Shown: positions 16,674-25,324, counted from the stretch's first letter. The stretch: DNA of 64,000 nucleotides from Lentzea sp. NBRC 105346 (GCF_030269605.1 NZ_BSTQ01000013.1:186001-250000), one strand, 5' to 3'. The notes: generated by a model not told the origin, from the sequence alone. Numbers and translations: made by a program.

Positions 16674-19271
16674 ATGGACGCTTTCAACCCGACGACGAAG
16701 ACCCAGCAGGCCGTGTCGGCCGCGGTGCAGGCCGCGACGATCGCGGGACACCCCGATGTGAGCTCGGTGCACCTGCTCGGTGCCCTGCTGGCCCAGACCG
16801 ACGGGCTGACCGCGCCACTGCTGTCCGCGGTGGGCGCGGATCCCACCCTGGTCCGCAAGGAGCTGGAGCAGCTCTCGCGCGGCCTGCCGACCGCGACCGG
16901 CTCGACCGTGTCGGCGCCGCAGCTGTCCCGCGACGGCGTGCGGGTGCTGAGCAAGGCGCAGGAGCTCGCGACCGAGATGGGCGACGAGTACGTCTCGACC
17001 GAGCACCTGCTCGTCGGGCTCGCCCAGTACGGCGGGCAGGTCGCGGACCTGCTGCGCCGAAACGGCGCGACCCCGGACGCGTTGCGCGACGCGTTCCAGA
17101 AGGTCCGCGGCTCGGCGCGCGTCACGTCGCCCGACCCCGAGGGCACGTACAAGGCGCTGGAGAAGTACGGCGTCGATCTCACCGCGCGGGCGCGCAAGGG
17201 CGAGCTCGACCCGGTGATCGGCCGCGACGCGGAGATCCGCCGCGTCGTGCAGGTGCTGTCCCGGCGCACCAAGAACAACCCGGTGCTGATCGGTGAGCCC
17301 GGCGTCGGCAAGACCGCCATCGTCGAGGGGCTCGCGCAGCGCATCGTCGCCGGTGACGTGCCGGAGTCGTTGCGCGGCAAGCGGGTCGTCGCGCTGGACC
17401 TCGGTTCGATGGTCGCCGGCGCGAAGTACCGGGGTGAGTTCGAGGAACGGCTGAAGGCCGTGCTGAAGGAGATCACCGACTCGGCGGGCCAGGTGATCAC
17501 GTTCATCGACGAGCTGCACACGATCGTCGGCGCGGGCGCCACGGGCGAGAGCGCGATGGACGCCGGCAACATGATCAAGCCGATGCTCGCGCGCGGTGAG
17601 CTGCGCATGGTCGGCGCGACCACGCTGGACGAGTACCGCGAGCACGTCGAGAAGGACCCCGCGCTGGAGCGCCGGTTCCAGCAGGTGCTGGTCGGCGAGC
17701 CGAGCGTCGAGGACACCGTCGGCATCCTGCGCGGCCTCAAGGAGCGCTACGAGGTGCACCACGGTGTGCGCATCACCGATGCCGCACTGGTCGCCGCCGC
17801 CACGCTGTCCGACCGCTACATCACCGCGCGCTTCCTGCCGGACAAGGCGATCGACCTGGTCGACGAGGCCGCGTCCCGGCTCCGCATGGAGATCGACTCC
17901 CGGCCGGTCGAGATCGACACCGTGGAACGCGCGGTGCGCCGGCTGGAGATCGAGGAGATGGCGCTGGAGAAGGAGTCCGACCCGGCGTCCATCGAGCGGC
18001 TGGCCGCGTTGCGGGCCGAGCTCGCCGAGAAGCGCGAGGAGCTCGCGGCGCTGACCGCGCGCTGGCAGAACGAGAAGGGCTCGATCGACAAGGTGCGCGG
18101 GCTGAAGGAACAGCTCGAGCAGCTGCGCGGTGAGTCGGAACGCGCCGAACGCGACGGTGACCTGGGCCGGGCCGCCGAGCTGCGGTACGGCCGGATTCCG
18201 GCGCTGGAGAAGGAACTGGAGACGGCCGCGGAGTCCACTCAGGAAGCCGCGATGCTCAAGGAGGAGGTCGGCCCGGACGACGTCGCGGACGTCGTGGCGG
18301 CGTGGACCGGAATCCCGGCGGGCCGGTTGCTCGAGGGTGAGACGGCGAAGCTGCTGCGCATGGAGGACGAGATCGGCAAGCGCGTCGTCGGCCAGGCCGA
18401 GGCCGTGCGCGTCGTGTCGGACGCCGTGCGCCGCACCCGCGCCGGGGTCGCGGATCCGGACCGGCCGACCGGCTCCTTCCTGTTCCTCGGCCCGACCGGT
18501 GTCGGCAAGACCGAGCTGGCGAAGGCGTTGGCGGAGTTCCTGTTCGACGACGAGCGGGCGATGATCCGCATCGACATGAGCGAGTACTCCGAGAAGCACT
18601 CGGTGGCCCGCCTGGTCGGTGCGCCGCCCGGTTACGTCGGTTATGACCAGGGCGGTCAGCTGACCGAGTCGGTGCGCCGCCGGCCGTACTCGGTGGTGCT
18701 GCTCGACGAGGTCGAGAAGGCGCACCCGGACGTGTTCGACGTGCTGCTGCAGGTGCTGGACGACGGTCGCCTGACCGACGGCCAGGGCCGCACGGTGGAC
18801 TTCCGCAACACGATCCTCGTGCTCACCTCGAACCTCGGCTCGCAGGCGATCGCGAACCCGTCACTGGACGAACTGCAGCGCAAGGACGCCGTGATGTCCG
18901 TGGTGCAACGGCACTTCAAGCCGGAGTTCCTGAACCGGCTGGACGACGTCGTGGTCTTCCACGCGCTGGCGACCGAGGAACTGACGTCCATTGTGGACAT
19001 CCAGGTCGGCAGGCTGGCACAGCGCCTGGCCGCGCGGCGGCTGACGCTGGACGTCACGCCGGCCGCGCGGGACTGGCTGGCGCTCAACGGGTTCGACCCG
19101 GTCTACGGGGCGCGGCCGTTGCGCAGGCTGGTGCAGTCCTCGATCGGCGACCAGCTCGCGAAGGAGCTGCTCGCCGGCGAGGTTCGCGACGGTGACACGG
19201 TCCGGGTCGACGTGCTCGACGACAACTCGGGCCTGATCGTCGGGGCTACCAGGTCACCGGCAACGATGTGA
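16674..19271 (+). CDS. clpB: ClpB disaggregase (Hsp100)
   Basis: 865 aa. ClpB hexamers thread aggregated protein through a central pore in co-operation with DnaK. The N-terminal Clp domain (1-145) is followed by AAA domain 1 (P-loop GEPGVGKT near 206), a long coiled-coil middle domain (about 410-525), AAA domain 2 (GPTGVGKT near 605) and the C-terminal D2-small domain. The ATG follows a purine-rich GAGGTGGAGG. The HAIR site upstream puts it under HspR with the dnaK operon. Its end overlaps the convergent P450 gene by 26 bases. In M. tuberculosis clpB also lies near pyrE and spoU. Confidence 0.97.
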   Translation: MDAFNPTTKTQQAVSAAVQAATIAGHPDVSSVHLLGALLAQTDGLTAPLLSAVGADPTLVRKELEQLSRGLPTATGSTVSAPQLSRDGVRVLSKAQELATEMGDEYVSTEHLLVGLAQYGGQVADLLRRNGATPDALRDAFQKVRGSARVTSPDPEGTYKALEKYGVDLTARARKGELDPVIGRDAEIRRVVQVLSRRTKNNPVLIGEPGVGKTAIVEGLAQRIVAGDVPESLRGKRVVALDLGSMVAGAKYRGEFEERLKAVLKEITDSAGQVITFIDELHTIVGAGATGESAMDAGNMIKPMLARGELRMVGATTLDEYREHVEKDPALERRFQQVLVGEPSVEDTVGILRGLKERYEVHHGVRITDAALVAAATLSDRYITARFLPDKAIDLVDEAASRLRMEIDSRPVEIDTVERAVRRLEIEEMALEKESDPASIERLAALRAELAEKREELAALTARWQNEKGSIDKVRGLKEQLEQLRGESERAERDGDLGRAAELRYGRIPALEKELETAAESTQEAAMLKEEVGPDDVADVVAAWTGIPAGRLLEGETAKLLRMEDEIGKRVVGQAEAVRVVSDAVRRTRAGVADPDRPTGSFLFLGPTGVGKTELAKALAEFLFDDERAMIRIDMSEYSEKHSVARLVGAPPGYVGYDQGGQLTESVRRRPYSVVLLDEVEKAHPDVFDVLLQVLDDGRLTDGQGRTVDFRNTILVLTSNLGSQAIANPSLDELQRKDAVMSVVQRHFKPEFLNRLDDVVVFHALATEELTSIVDIQVGRLAQRLAARRLTLDVTPAARDWLALNGFDPVYGARPLRRLVQSSIGDQLAKELLAGEVRDGDTVRVDVLDDNSGLIVGATRSPATM

Positions 19272-20403
19272 GGCGGCGGCCCGGCGAGGTCGGGTCGTAG
19301 TCGAGCTCGTCGGTGGTGATGCGGAGCTGTGGGAAGCGCCGGAACAACGTGGACAGCGCGACCCGCAGCTCCAGCTTCGTCAGGTGTGCGCCGAGACAGA
19401 AGTGGGGCCCGTGACCCAGCGCCGTGTGGGGCGCGGGCCCTTCGCGCAGAATGTCCAGCCGGTTCGGGTCCGGGTACGCCGCCGGATCCCGGTTGGCGGC
19501 CGCGATGATCGGCATCACCGCCGCGCCCTTGGGGATCGGCACGCCGTCCAGCACGACGTCCTCTGTCGCGACCCGCGGCAGGATCCCGCTGGTGAGCCGG
19601 TTGAACCGGAACAGCTCCTCGATCGCGCGGCCCCACAGTGACGGGTCGTCCATGAGGAGCCGCAGCTGGTCGGGATGGTCCAGCAGGGACACGGTGAAGT
19701 TACCCAGCTGGTTGATGGTCGTCTCGTGGCCCGCGGTCAGCAGCACCTGCAGGTTCGCGACCAGCTCGTCCGGTGTGATGTCGTCGTTGTTGGCGCGGAC
19801 GAGCTCCGAGATCAGTCGCTCGTCCGGCTGACGGCGTTTGGTCTCGACGAGCTCGGCGAGGTACGCCTGGATCTCGCGTTCCGCGGTCCGGATCTGTTCG
19901 AGCGGCAACGAGTGCGCGACGAGCGTGTGCGACCACTCCTCCATCCGCCGCCGATCTTCGTACGGCGCCCCGAGCAGCTCGCAGATGACCATGATCGGCA
20001 GCGGCTTGGCGAAGTTCGCGACGAGGTCCGTGGGTGGTTCGAGTGGATCGAGCAGTCCGTCCACCATGGTCTGAATCCGCGGTTCGAGCTGTTCCACCAT
20101 GCGTGGACTGAACGTCGCGGCGAGCAGCTTGCGCACCCGGTTGTGCCGGGGCGGGTCGAGGCTCGTCAGCACGAGCGGGTTCGACGCGGACGGGATGTAG
20201 ACCGGCCCGCCCGGCTTGCACGCCTCCTCCCGGCTGAACCTGTTGTCGGTGAGCACCTGCTTCACGGCGTGGTAGCCGAGCGCGAGATGAACCTCCGTCG
20301 GACCCATCGTCGCCTTGACGACGGGACCCTGTTCCAGCAGGCGAAGGGCCTCTGGATCTTCGGGAGTGGTGGGTGGCGAGCTGAACGGGAACGTGGGTTG
20401 CAA
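19246..20403 (-). CDS. Cytochrome P450 (CYP107-like)
   Basis: 385 aa, a typical soluble bacterial P450. The I-helix oxygen-binding motif AGHETT lies near residue 225, the ExxR motif within EELFR near 261, and the haem-thiolate loop GHGPHFCLGAHL places the Cys near 335. The loop opens with LGHG rather than the usual FG, a modest variation. These enzymes hydroxylate or epoxidise small molecules using electrons from ferredoxin; the substrate is unknown and no ferredoxin is adjacent. A TTG start is chosen because GGAAGGAGG precedes it by five bases and the resulting N-terminus has normal length. Longer upstream frames lack P450 character. Confidence 0.93.
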   Translation of the reverse strand: MQPTFPFSSPPTTPEDPEALRLLEQGPVVKATMGPTEVHLALGYHAVKQVLTDNRFSREEACKPGGPVYIPSASNPLVLTSLDPPRHNRVRKLLAATFSPRMVEQLEPRIQTMVDGLLDPLEPPTDLVANFAKPLPIMVICELLGAPYEDRRRMEEWSHTLVAHSLPLEQIRTAEREIQAYLAELVETKRRQPDERLISELVRANNDDITPDELVANLQVLLTAGHETTINQLGNFTVSLLDHPDQLRLLMDDPSLWGRAIEELFRFNRLTSGILPRVATEDVVLDGVPIPKGAAVMPIIAAANRDPAAYPDPNRLDILREGPAPHTALGHGPHFCLGAHLTKLELRVALSTLFRRFPQLRITTDELDYDPTSPGRRLTSLPVTW

Positions 20404-20493
20404 GGCGGCCTCCTTCCCTCCGTCACGTTCATCGCCCGGGAAAGGTTCGCGTGTACACGGCAAAGTGATCTTCGTTCTTGGACCAATACCCAC

Positions 20494-20499
20494 TACCCT
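20494..20499 (+). promoter_or_regulatory. -10 box, probable leaderless promoter
   Basis: TACCCT lies six bases before the GTG at 20506. No ribosome site is visible between them. Confidence 0.45.
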
Positions 20500-20505
20500 T
20501 CCGGT

Positions 20506-21243
20506 GTGGGCATTCCGGCGTGGGTCTGGTTCACCGTCGCCGCCGTCGCAGGCGTCGCGGGTTTCGCGCTGCTCGCGACCGATCGCGCGCAGCGCACCGC
20601 GCGCAATCGCGAGCGGCGTCGCTGGGCCGCGTTGCGCGGGTGGCAGTTCGAGGAAACGGACCATGTCCTGCCCACACGCTGGGAAGCCGGCGCCATCGCC
20701 TACTACGGCACGGGCCTGGCCAGGGATGTCGTGGCGGGTTCCACCTTCACCGCCGACGGCCGCCGCGGCGTGTACGTGCTGGACCACGAGACCGGCGGCA
20801 AGGTCAACTCCGTGCTGGTCGGCGTCCGCTGTCGCCGCGCCCTGCCCGTGATCATCGAGTTGTGGCTGTCCACCGTGCCGTTCCAGCGCGACAAGATGCC
20901 CGACCTGCTCGGTCCGGTGGGCTCCCGCTACGCCTTCGTCACCGACGTACCGGCGGCGCGCAAGCTGATCACCCCGGACCTGATCGACGCCGCCGAGGAG
21001 ATCGGCTCGGACGTCACCGTGGTCTGGCTGGAGGGCGACTGGGTGCTCGCCTCGGCGCCGCCGAACTCCTCACCTGCGCGGATCGAGCGGCTGCTGCGTG
21101 ACCTCGGGGAGCTCGCCGACGTCGTGGATCCGTTCGACGCCGAGGCCGAACAGGCCGTCGATGTGGACGTCGAGGTGGACGTCGACCCGTCGGACGAGGG
21201 TGGCGAGATCTACCGTCCCTCGTTCGGACGTAAGCAGAGTTGA
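20506..21243 (+). CDS. Membrane-anchored conserved protein, 245 aa
   Basis: One N-terminal membrane helix (about residues 3-24: WVWFTVAAVAGVAGFALLA) is followed by a basic stretch, so the rest is probably cytoplasmic. The body has alternating strands and helices, including VYVLDHETGGKVNSVLVG and ADVVDPFDAE. An acidic tail follows (VDVDVEVDVD). No catalytic motif is recognised. By position next to clpB and before pyrE it may correspond to the mycobacterial Rv0383c family, recalled as a conserved secreted or membrane protein. It is divergent from the P450 gene. Confidence 0.7.
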   Translation: MGIPAWVWFTVAAVAGVAGFALLATDRAQRTARNRERRRWAALRGWQFEETDHVLPTRWEAGAIAYYGTGLARDVVAGSTFTADGRRGVYVLDHETGGKVNSVLVGVRCRRALPVIIELWLSTVPFQRDKMPDLLGPVGSRYAFVTDVPAARKLITPDLIDAAEEIGSDVTVVWLEGDWVLASAPPNSSPARIERLLRDLGELADVVDPFDAEAEQAVDVDVEVDVDPSDEGGEIYRPSFGRKQS

Positions 21244-21253
21244 ACCATTCGAG

Positions 21254-21269
21254 TGTGATCTGAATCACC
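21254..21269. promoter_or_regulatory. CRP-like palindrome
   Basis: TGTGA, six bases, TCACC: one base from the TGTGA-N6-TCACA consensus of CRP-type regulators, which actinomycetes possess. It lies 144 bases before the microprotein gene at 21413 and just after the preceding stop codon. Confidence 0.4.
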
Positions 21270-21412
21270 TTTGTTTGGGCGTAAAAGATCGGTGCCCAAA
21301 TCAGATATGCCGTGCGGATGCCCCTTGCTTGGGCCGTCAGCTTGATGGGTGACGCCCAGGCGTAGTACTCGCACGCCGTCGTGAGTCCTACACGAAACCT
21401 GGAGGAACCACG

Positions 21413-21592
21413 ATGTATGGAGCAAAGGTCATCACGGTCCCGGCAGCGGCGGGCACCGGCAGCGCCGTCGTGCTGGCGAACACCGGCGCGAGCGTCGGCT
21501 GGATGGTTGTCGGAGGCGCTGCCCTGCTGGTGTCGGGTCTGATGCTGCGCATCGCGGTGCTGCGCCGCCCCGCGAAGCAGCGGCAGGGATGA
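21413..21592 (+). CDS. 59-aa protein consisting of an LAxTG sorting signal
   Basis: A complete cell-wall sorting signal with almost nothing in front. Residues 21-25 read LANTG, followed by one membrane helix (about 29-48) and a basic tail RRPAKQRQG. Class E sortases of actinomycetes recognise LAxTG and join the Thr to peptidoglycan. There is no clear N-terminal signal peptide, so the mature anchored part would be about 24 residues. A good GGAGGAA site precedes the ATG by six bases. The 169-base upstream gap contains a CRP-like palindrome and a TTTGGGC/GCCCAAA stem. Confidence 0.7.
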   Translation: MYGAKVITVPAAAGTGSAVVLANTGASVGWMVVGGAALLVSGLMLRIAVLRRPAKQRQG

Positions 21593-21623
21593 CGACGGGC
21601 TTCGAACCCGGCGGTCGGTCCAC

Positions 21624-21629
21624 TAGCGT
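21624..21629 (+). promoter_or_regulatory. -10 box, probable leaderless promoter
   Basis: TAGCGT lies six bases before the ATG at 21636, the same spacing as at 1304 and 32711. Confidence 0.45.
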
Positions 21630-21635
21630 CAGCGC

Positions 21636-22409
21636 ATGCCTACTGCGCTGGTAACCGGAGCGACCGTCGGGATCGGAGCGGCCTTCGCGCGGCGGCTCGC
21701 CGCCGAGGGGTACGACCTCGTGCTCGTGGCCCGCACCGCCACGAGTCTCGAAGAGCTTGCCGCGCAACTGAAGCAGCAGCACGGCGTCGCCGTCGAGGTA
21801 CTGCCCGCGGACCTGTCCGACCAGGCCAGCCGGGCCAAAGTGGAGGAACACCTCCAGAGCAACCCGGTCGACCTGCTCGTCAACAACGCGGGGTTCGCGA
21901 ACTCGGGCGAGTTCCTGAGCGTCGACGCCGATCGCCTGCAGGCTCAGCTGGACGTCAACGTGGCCACCGTGCTCAGGCTGACCAGGGCCGCGATTCCCGG
22001 CATGGTCGAACGCGGCCACGGCGCCGTGATCAACGTGTCCAGTGTTGCGAGCTTCCTGCCGGGACGCGGCACGAGCTACAGCGCCGACAAGGCGTGGGTC
22101 ACGAGCTTCTCCGAAGGCATGTCCCTGGCCGTCGGCAAGTCCGGCGTGCGCGTCATGGCGTTGTGCCCCGGTTTCGTGAAGACCGAGTTCCACAAGCGCG
22201 CGAACATCGACATGTCGAGTACTCCCAATTGGCTCTACGTGGACGCCGACCGGCTCGTGCACGAGGCGCTCGCCGACCTGCGCAAGGGCAAGGTGCTGTC
22301 GATTCCGGGCCTGCAGTACAAGGCGGTCGTGACGCTGACGAAGGTGCTGCCGCGCGCGCTCGTGCGGAAGATGGCGTCGCGGTTCGCCGGCGGGCGCGGG
22401 CGCACCTGA
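21636..22409 (+). CDS. Short-chain dehydrogenase/reductase
   Basis: 257 aa. Classical SDR: cofactor-binding TGATVGIG near residue 7, NNAG near 84, active-site Ser in INVSSVAS and the catalytic pair YSADK near 148-152. Arg at the end of strand two (VLVARTA) suggests preference for NADP(H). The C-terminal part (LVHEALADLRKGK through a hydrophobic helix and basic end) is like the DltE/oxidoreductase subgroup that may touch membranes. Substrate unknown. It stands alone between the microprotein and the ESX cluster. Confidence 0.9.
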   Translation: MPTALVTGATVGIGAAFARRLAAEGYDLVLVARTATSLEELAAQLKQQHGVAVEVLPADLSDQASRAKVEEHLQSNPVDLLVNNAGFANSGEFLSVDADRLQAQLDVNVATVLRLTRAAIPGMVERGHGAVINVSSVASFLPGRGTSYSADKAWVTSFSEGMSLAVGKSGVRVMALCPGFVKTEFHKRANIDMSSTPNWLYVDADRLVHEALADLRKGKVLSIPGLQYKAVVTLTKVLPRALVRKMASRFAGGRGRT

Positions 22410-22446
22410 TCGGAACCGATCGGACAAAACGATCGTCGGAAGCGGC

Positions 22447-22800
22447 ATGGGCGAACAGTTCAAAGTCGTGCCGGAGGAGCTGCGCGGGTACGGCGAGCTG
22501 CTGGACCGCAATGCGCAGCACTTCCTCACCATCAAAGAACACGCGGTGAGCAAGGGCGGCGACACCTCCGGGTTCACCGGCCTGCTGACGTTGCTGCACC
22601 CCGTCGTCACCGGCGTCGCCAACCTCTTCGGTGAGACCCTCGACTTCGGCAACAAGATGATGCTGAAGGAGGCCGACGCGCTGCGGAAGGCCGCCGAGCA
22701 CTACGAGGCGATCGACGGGGTCGTCGAACGCTGGCTCGGCACGTGCGGCACCGCCCTGGAGTCCGCGGGCGAGGCGCCTAAGTTCGGGGGTGCGCGATGA
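22447..22800 (+). CDS. EspC-like ESX secretion-associated protein
   Basis: 117 aa, ATG. The opening FKVVPEELRGYGELLDRNAQHF and two-helix layout resemble the EspC/DUF2580 family, small helical proteins secreted with or needed by type VII (ESX) systems. Residues 46-70 form a hydrophobic stretch (GLLTLLHPVVTGVANLFG). It overlaps the next gene by four bases (ATGA), and the three genes are probably one operon. No WXG motif is present here; the WXG partner is the next gene. Confidence 0.75.
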   Translation: MGEQFKVVPEELRGYGELLDRNAQHFLTIKEHAVSKGGDTSGFTGLLTLLHPVVTGVANLFGETLDFGNKMMLKEADALRKAAEHYEAIDGVVERWLGTCGTALESAGEAPKFGGAR

Positions 22801-23681
22801 CCTACGCCGACGTCGAGGACCCCGCGGTCGCCCTCCGCGCGCCCGCCGAGGACCGCCCCGGCCGTCAGACCACCAAGGAGCTGATCGAGGCCGCCGGCTG
22901 GAAGATCCAGGGCGTCAACTGGATCTACGAGAAGGTCACCGGCGAGAACCTGGTCGAGTCGCTGATCAACCCGCTGGTCGGCGACTTCGAGAAGATCGAC
23001 GCGAACGCCAACGCCTGGGATCAGACCGCCAAGGCGCTGGACTCCGTGCGGCACAACGTGGGCAAGGGCGTCGAGCAGCTGTCGCCGCACTGGGACGGCG
23101 ACGCCGCGCAGGCGTTCGAAGCGCGCCTCAGCACGCTGTGGGTCGTCGCGATCGAGGCCGACTCGCAGGTCGCCCGGATCATCGGTAACAAGTTCCAGTC
23201 GATGGCCACCACGTGCCGCAAGGCCACCAAGATCGCGCTGTTCCTGCTGGACAAGCTCGTCACCAAGCTCGTCGAGGCCGCGATGACCGCATGGATCCCG
23301 GTCGTCGGCTGGGGCCGCGCGGTGTGGATGGTCTACGACGCCATTCAGATCGTGGACGCCATCCGCAAGATCATCCAGGCCATCCAGACGCTCATCGAGG
23401 GCATCCAGGGCATGGTCGACGGCATCGTCGCCATGGGCACCGCGCTGATGAAGCTGAAGGACGTCAAGGACGTCAACGACGTGCTGGACGTCGTCGACGG
23501 CGTGCAGGACGGCAAGCAGAAGTTCGACAACGGCAAGGCCGCCGCCAAGTCCGGCGCCTTCGGTGTCGCGATGGGCGGCTACAGCCTCGGCAAGGCGGGC
23601 AGCGCCGCCGGTGGCCGGTACAACTCGTCGCCTGCTCCCGCACCCGCTCCTGCTCCCGCTCCGAGTGGAGGACAGCAGTGA
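22797..23681 (+). CDS. WXG-domain ESX substrate with amphipathic helical C-terminus
   Basis: 294 aa. A helical hairpin with the WDG form of the WXG motif (HWDGDAAQAFEARL, about 100-113) marks it as a type VII substrate. Residues 145-220 are hydrophobic or amphipathic helices (WIPVVGWGRAVWMVYDAI, then IIQAIQTLIEGIQGMVDG), which could insert in membranes. The end is an Ala-Pro repeat followed by SGGQQ, a flexible tail. No enzymatic domain is recognised. It overlaps both neighbours by four bases (ATGA, GTGA), indicating tight coupling and probably a complex with the EspC-like protein. Confidence 0.75.
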   Translation: MTYADVEDPAVALRAPAEDRPGRQTTKELIEAAGWKIQGVNWIYEKVTGENLVESLINPLVGDFEKIDANANAWDQTAKALDSVRHNVGKGVEQLSPHWDGDAAQAFEARLSTLWVVAIEADSQVARIIGNKFQSMATTCRKATKIALFLLDKLVTKLVEAAMTAWIPVVGWGRAVWMVYDAIQIVDAIRKIIQAIQTLIEGIQGMVDGIVAMGTALMKLKDVKDVNDVLDVVDGVQDGKQKFDNGKAAAKSGAFGVAMGGYSLGKAGSAAGGRYNSSPAPAPAPAPAPSGGQQ

Positions 23682-24109
23682 CGTTCCCCTACGACCAGGC
23701 GCGGCTGCAGGCGTTGTTCGACGACGTCGACTCGCGGATCAGCGGCCTGGACCAGGTGGCGCAGCAGGCGAGCCAGGTGCGGACCAGGTCCAAGGGACTG
23801 TCCGAACAGGACATCGCCGAGATCGAGCGGTTCGCCCGCACGCCCGGCGCGCCCAAGGAGCTCAAGGACATCCAGCGGCGCGTCGAGTCCGGCGAGATGT
23901 CCTGGCAGGACATCTCCGCCGGCCGTGTGGTGAACGACGAGGGCGTGCAGAAGGCGCTGGCCACCGGCCTGCCGGACCTCCAGCGCGCCTATTCGGCGAT
24001 CCAGGAGGGGCAGGACGTCGAGGACGTCATCGAGTCCGGTCGGCCGCGGGCGGTCCGCCGCGACGACGACGATGACGAACCGACGACCTTCACCAAGGAC
24101 GCCTGGTAG
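23678..24109 (+). CDS. Small helical protein of the ESX substrate cluster
   Basis: 143 aa. The GTG start overlaps the previous stop. An N-terminal coiled-coil (about 8-40: LQALFDDVDSRISGLDQVAQ) is followed by a mixed region (PKELKDIQRRVESGEMSW) and an acidic run DDDDDE before the final TFTKDAW. It is not a recognised family. It may be a chaperone or companion of the WXG protein. Its stop lies one base before the convergent minus-strand gene. Confidence 0.65.
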   Translation: MTFPYDQARLQALFDDVDSRISGLDQVAQQASQVRTRSKGLSEQDIAEIERFARTPGAPKELKDIQRRVESGEMSWQDISAGRVVNDEGVQKALATGLPDLQRAYSAIQEGQDVEDVIESGRPRAVRRDDDDDEPTTFTKDAW

Positions 24110-24110
24110 G

Positions 24111-24656
24111 TCAGCCCGCGGGCCAGTCGCCTCCACCACCGACGTGACTGGTGCCCTTGCCGTGCACCACGTCGAACGCGACGCCCGCGGCGATAGCCAG
24201 TGAACGCAACGGCTCGGCGACGCCGGGACGGATCCGCACGACGTCCCGGCGCACCCTCCGGCCGTTGCGCTTGGTCAGCTGCCTGGTGTTGACGTGCGCG
24301 ACGTCGCCCAACTGGCAGATCTGCCTGCCGCTCGGGTCGAGCAACGCGAACCGGCGCACCGACCCGAGCGCCTGCCCGTTCGGCGCGGTCACGTCGACCC
24401 TGCGACCGATCCCCTTGCGGATGTTCAGCAACGGCTGGCCGTTCGGCGCGGTGACCCGGAGGTCGAACGGCGTCCAGCCGGAGAATCCGGTGAGCCGCAA
24501 CGGCGTGAGCAGCCCCGGCCCGCGACCCTCCCGGACGATCGCGATCGGCAGGTCCCGGCCGTCGTAGACATCCGCGCGGTACTTCGGGCGCCAGAGCAGG
24601 CTGAAAGCCGTCCACGGCTGCTCGACGAGCAGGGTGTCGGTTGGGAGAAGGCTCAC
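24111..24656 (-). CDS. LURP-one/scramblase-like conserved protein
   Basis: 181 aa. The all-beta pattern with repeated AxNGQxL turns (TAPNGQPLLNIRKG, then TAPNGQALGSV, then LLDPSGRQICQLGDV) resembles the tubby-like fold shared by LURP-one-related proteins and phospholipid scramblases. Bacterial members have no established function. No signal peptide; a hydrophobic segment LRSLAIAAGVAF near the end could be peripheral or membrane-associated. It is divergent from pyrE across 44 bases. Confidence 0.6.
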   Translation of the reverse strand: MSLLPTDTLLVEQPWTAFSLLWRPKYRADVYDGRDLPIAIVREGRGPGLLTPLRLTGFSGWTPFDLRVTAPNGQPLLNIRKGIGRRVDVTAPNGQALGSVRRFALLDPSGRQICQLGDVAHVNTRQLTKRNGRRVRRDVVRIRPGVAEPLRSLAIAAGVAFDVVHGKGTSHVGGGGDWPAG

Positions 24657-24700
24657 GACGGGTCAGCGTATGCGGCGGGCGTGTGCGAAGCTTGCGTTCC

Positions 24701-25267
24701 GTGCGTACTGAAGTGGTTCTTGACTCCGGCGCGAAGGCCGAACTGGCCCGCCTGGTGAGTGAGTTGGCCGTCGTGCACGGCAAGGTGACCCTGTCGTCCG
24801 GCAAAGAGGCCGACTACTACATCGACCTGCGTCGCGCGACGCTGCACCACGCGGCCGCGCCCCTGATCGGCAAGCTGTTGCGGCAGCTCACGACCGACTG
24901 GGACTACGTCGCCGTCGGTGGTCTCACCCTCGGCGCGGACCCCGTGGCGTACGCGATGATGCACGACGCCGCCGTGGCGGGTGACGTGCTCGACGTGTTC
25001 GTCGTCCGCAAGGCCGCCAAGGCACACGGCATGCAGCGCCAGATCGAGGGCATCGACGTCGCGGGGCAGCGCGTGCTCGCCGTCGAGGACACTTCCACCA
25101 CCGGTGGTTCGGTGCTCACCGCCGTCGAGGCCCTGCGGGCCCATGGCGCCACCGTCGTCGGCGTCGCCACCGTCGTCGACCGCGACACCGGCGCCCGCGA
25201 GGCGATCGAGGCGGAGGGCCTGCAGTACCGGTACCTGCTGGACCTCGCCGACCTCGGCCTGGCCTGA
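24701..25267 (+). CDS. pyrE: Orotate phosphoribosyltransferase
   Basis: 188 aa. Joins orotate and PRPP to give OMP, the fifth step of pyrimidine synthesis, in the cytoplasm. The PRPP-binding motif VLAVEDTSTTGGSVL is near residue 126. The flexible-loop sequence VRKAAKAHG near 101 and the substrate stretch KVTLSSGKEADYYIDLRRA near 29 are family-typical. The GTG at 24701 is chosen for length; no clear ribosome site precedes it, so it may be leaderless. It is the first of four closely spaced plus-strand genes ending with SpoU. Confidence 0.93.
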   Translation: MRTEVVLDSGAKAELARLVSELAVVHGKVTLSSGKEADYYIDLRRATLHHAAAPLIGKLLRQLTTDWDYVAVGGLTLGADPVAYAMMHDAAVAGDVLDVFVVRKAAKAHGMQRQIEGIDVAGQRVLAVEDTSTTGGSVLTAVEALRAHGATVVGVATVVDRDTGAREAIEAEGLQYRYLLDLADLGLA

Positions 25268-25324
25268 GATTTATCGAGAGCGACTCGAGGCCATCCGCTC
25301 TACCCTGGAACAGGGGTGGTGCGG

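Noticed and set aside
20404..20787. Longer N-terminus for the P450
   Set aside because: It would run through the divergent promoter and opposite the next gene; the TTG at 20403 has an excellent ribosome site and normal P450 length.
21270..21412. Possible riboswitch (c-di-AMP type) in the leader of the microprotein
   Set aside because: A TTTGGGC/GCCCAAA stem and GGGTGACGCCC are present, but I cannot match the conserved core of any riboswitch class. A covariance-model search would decide.
23630..23670. Tandem CACCCGCTCCTG-like repeats
   Set aside because: It encodes an Ala-Pro tail of the WXG protein and is simple coding low complexity, not a separate repeat locus.
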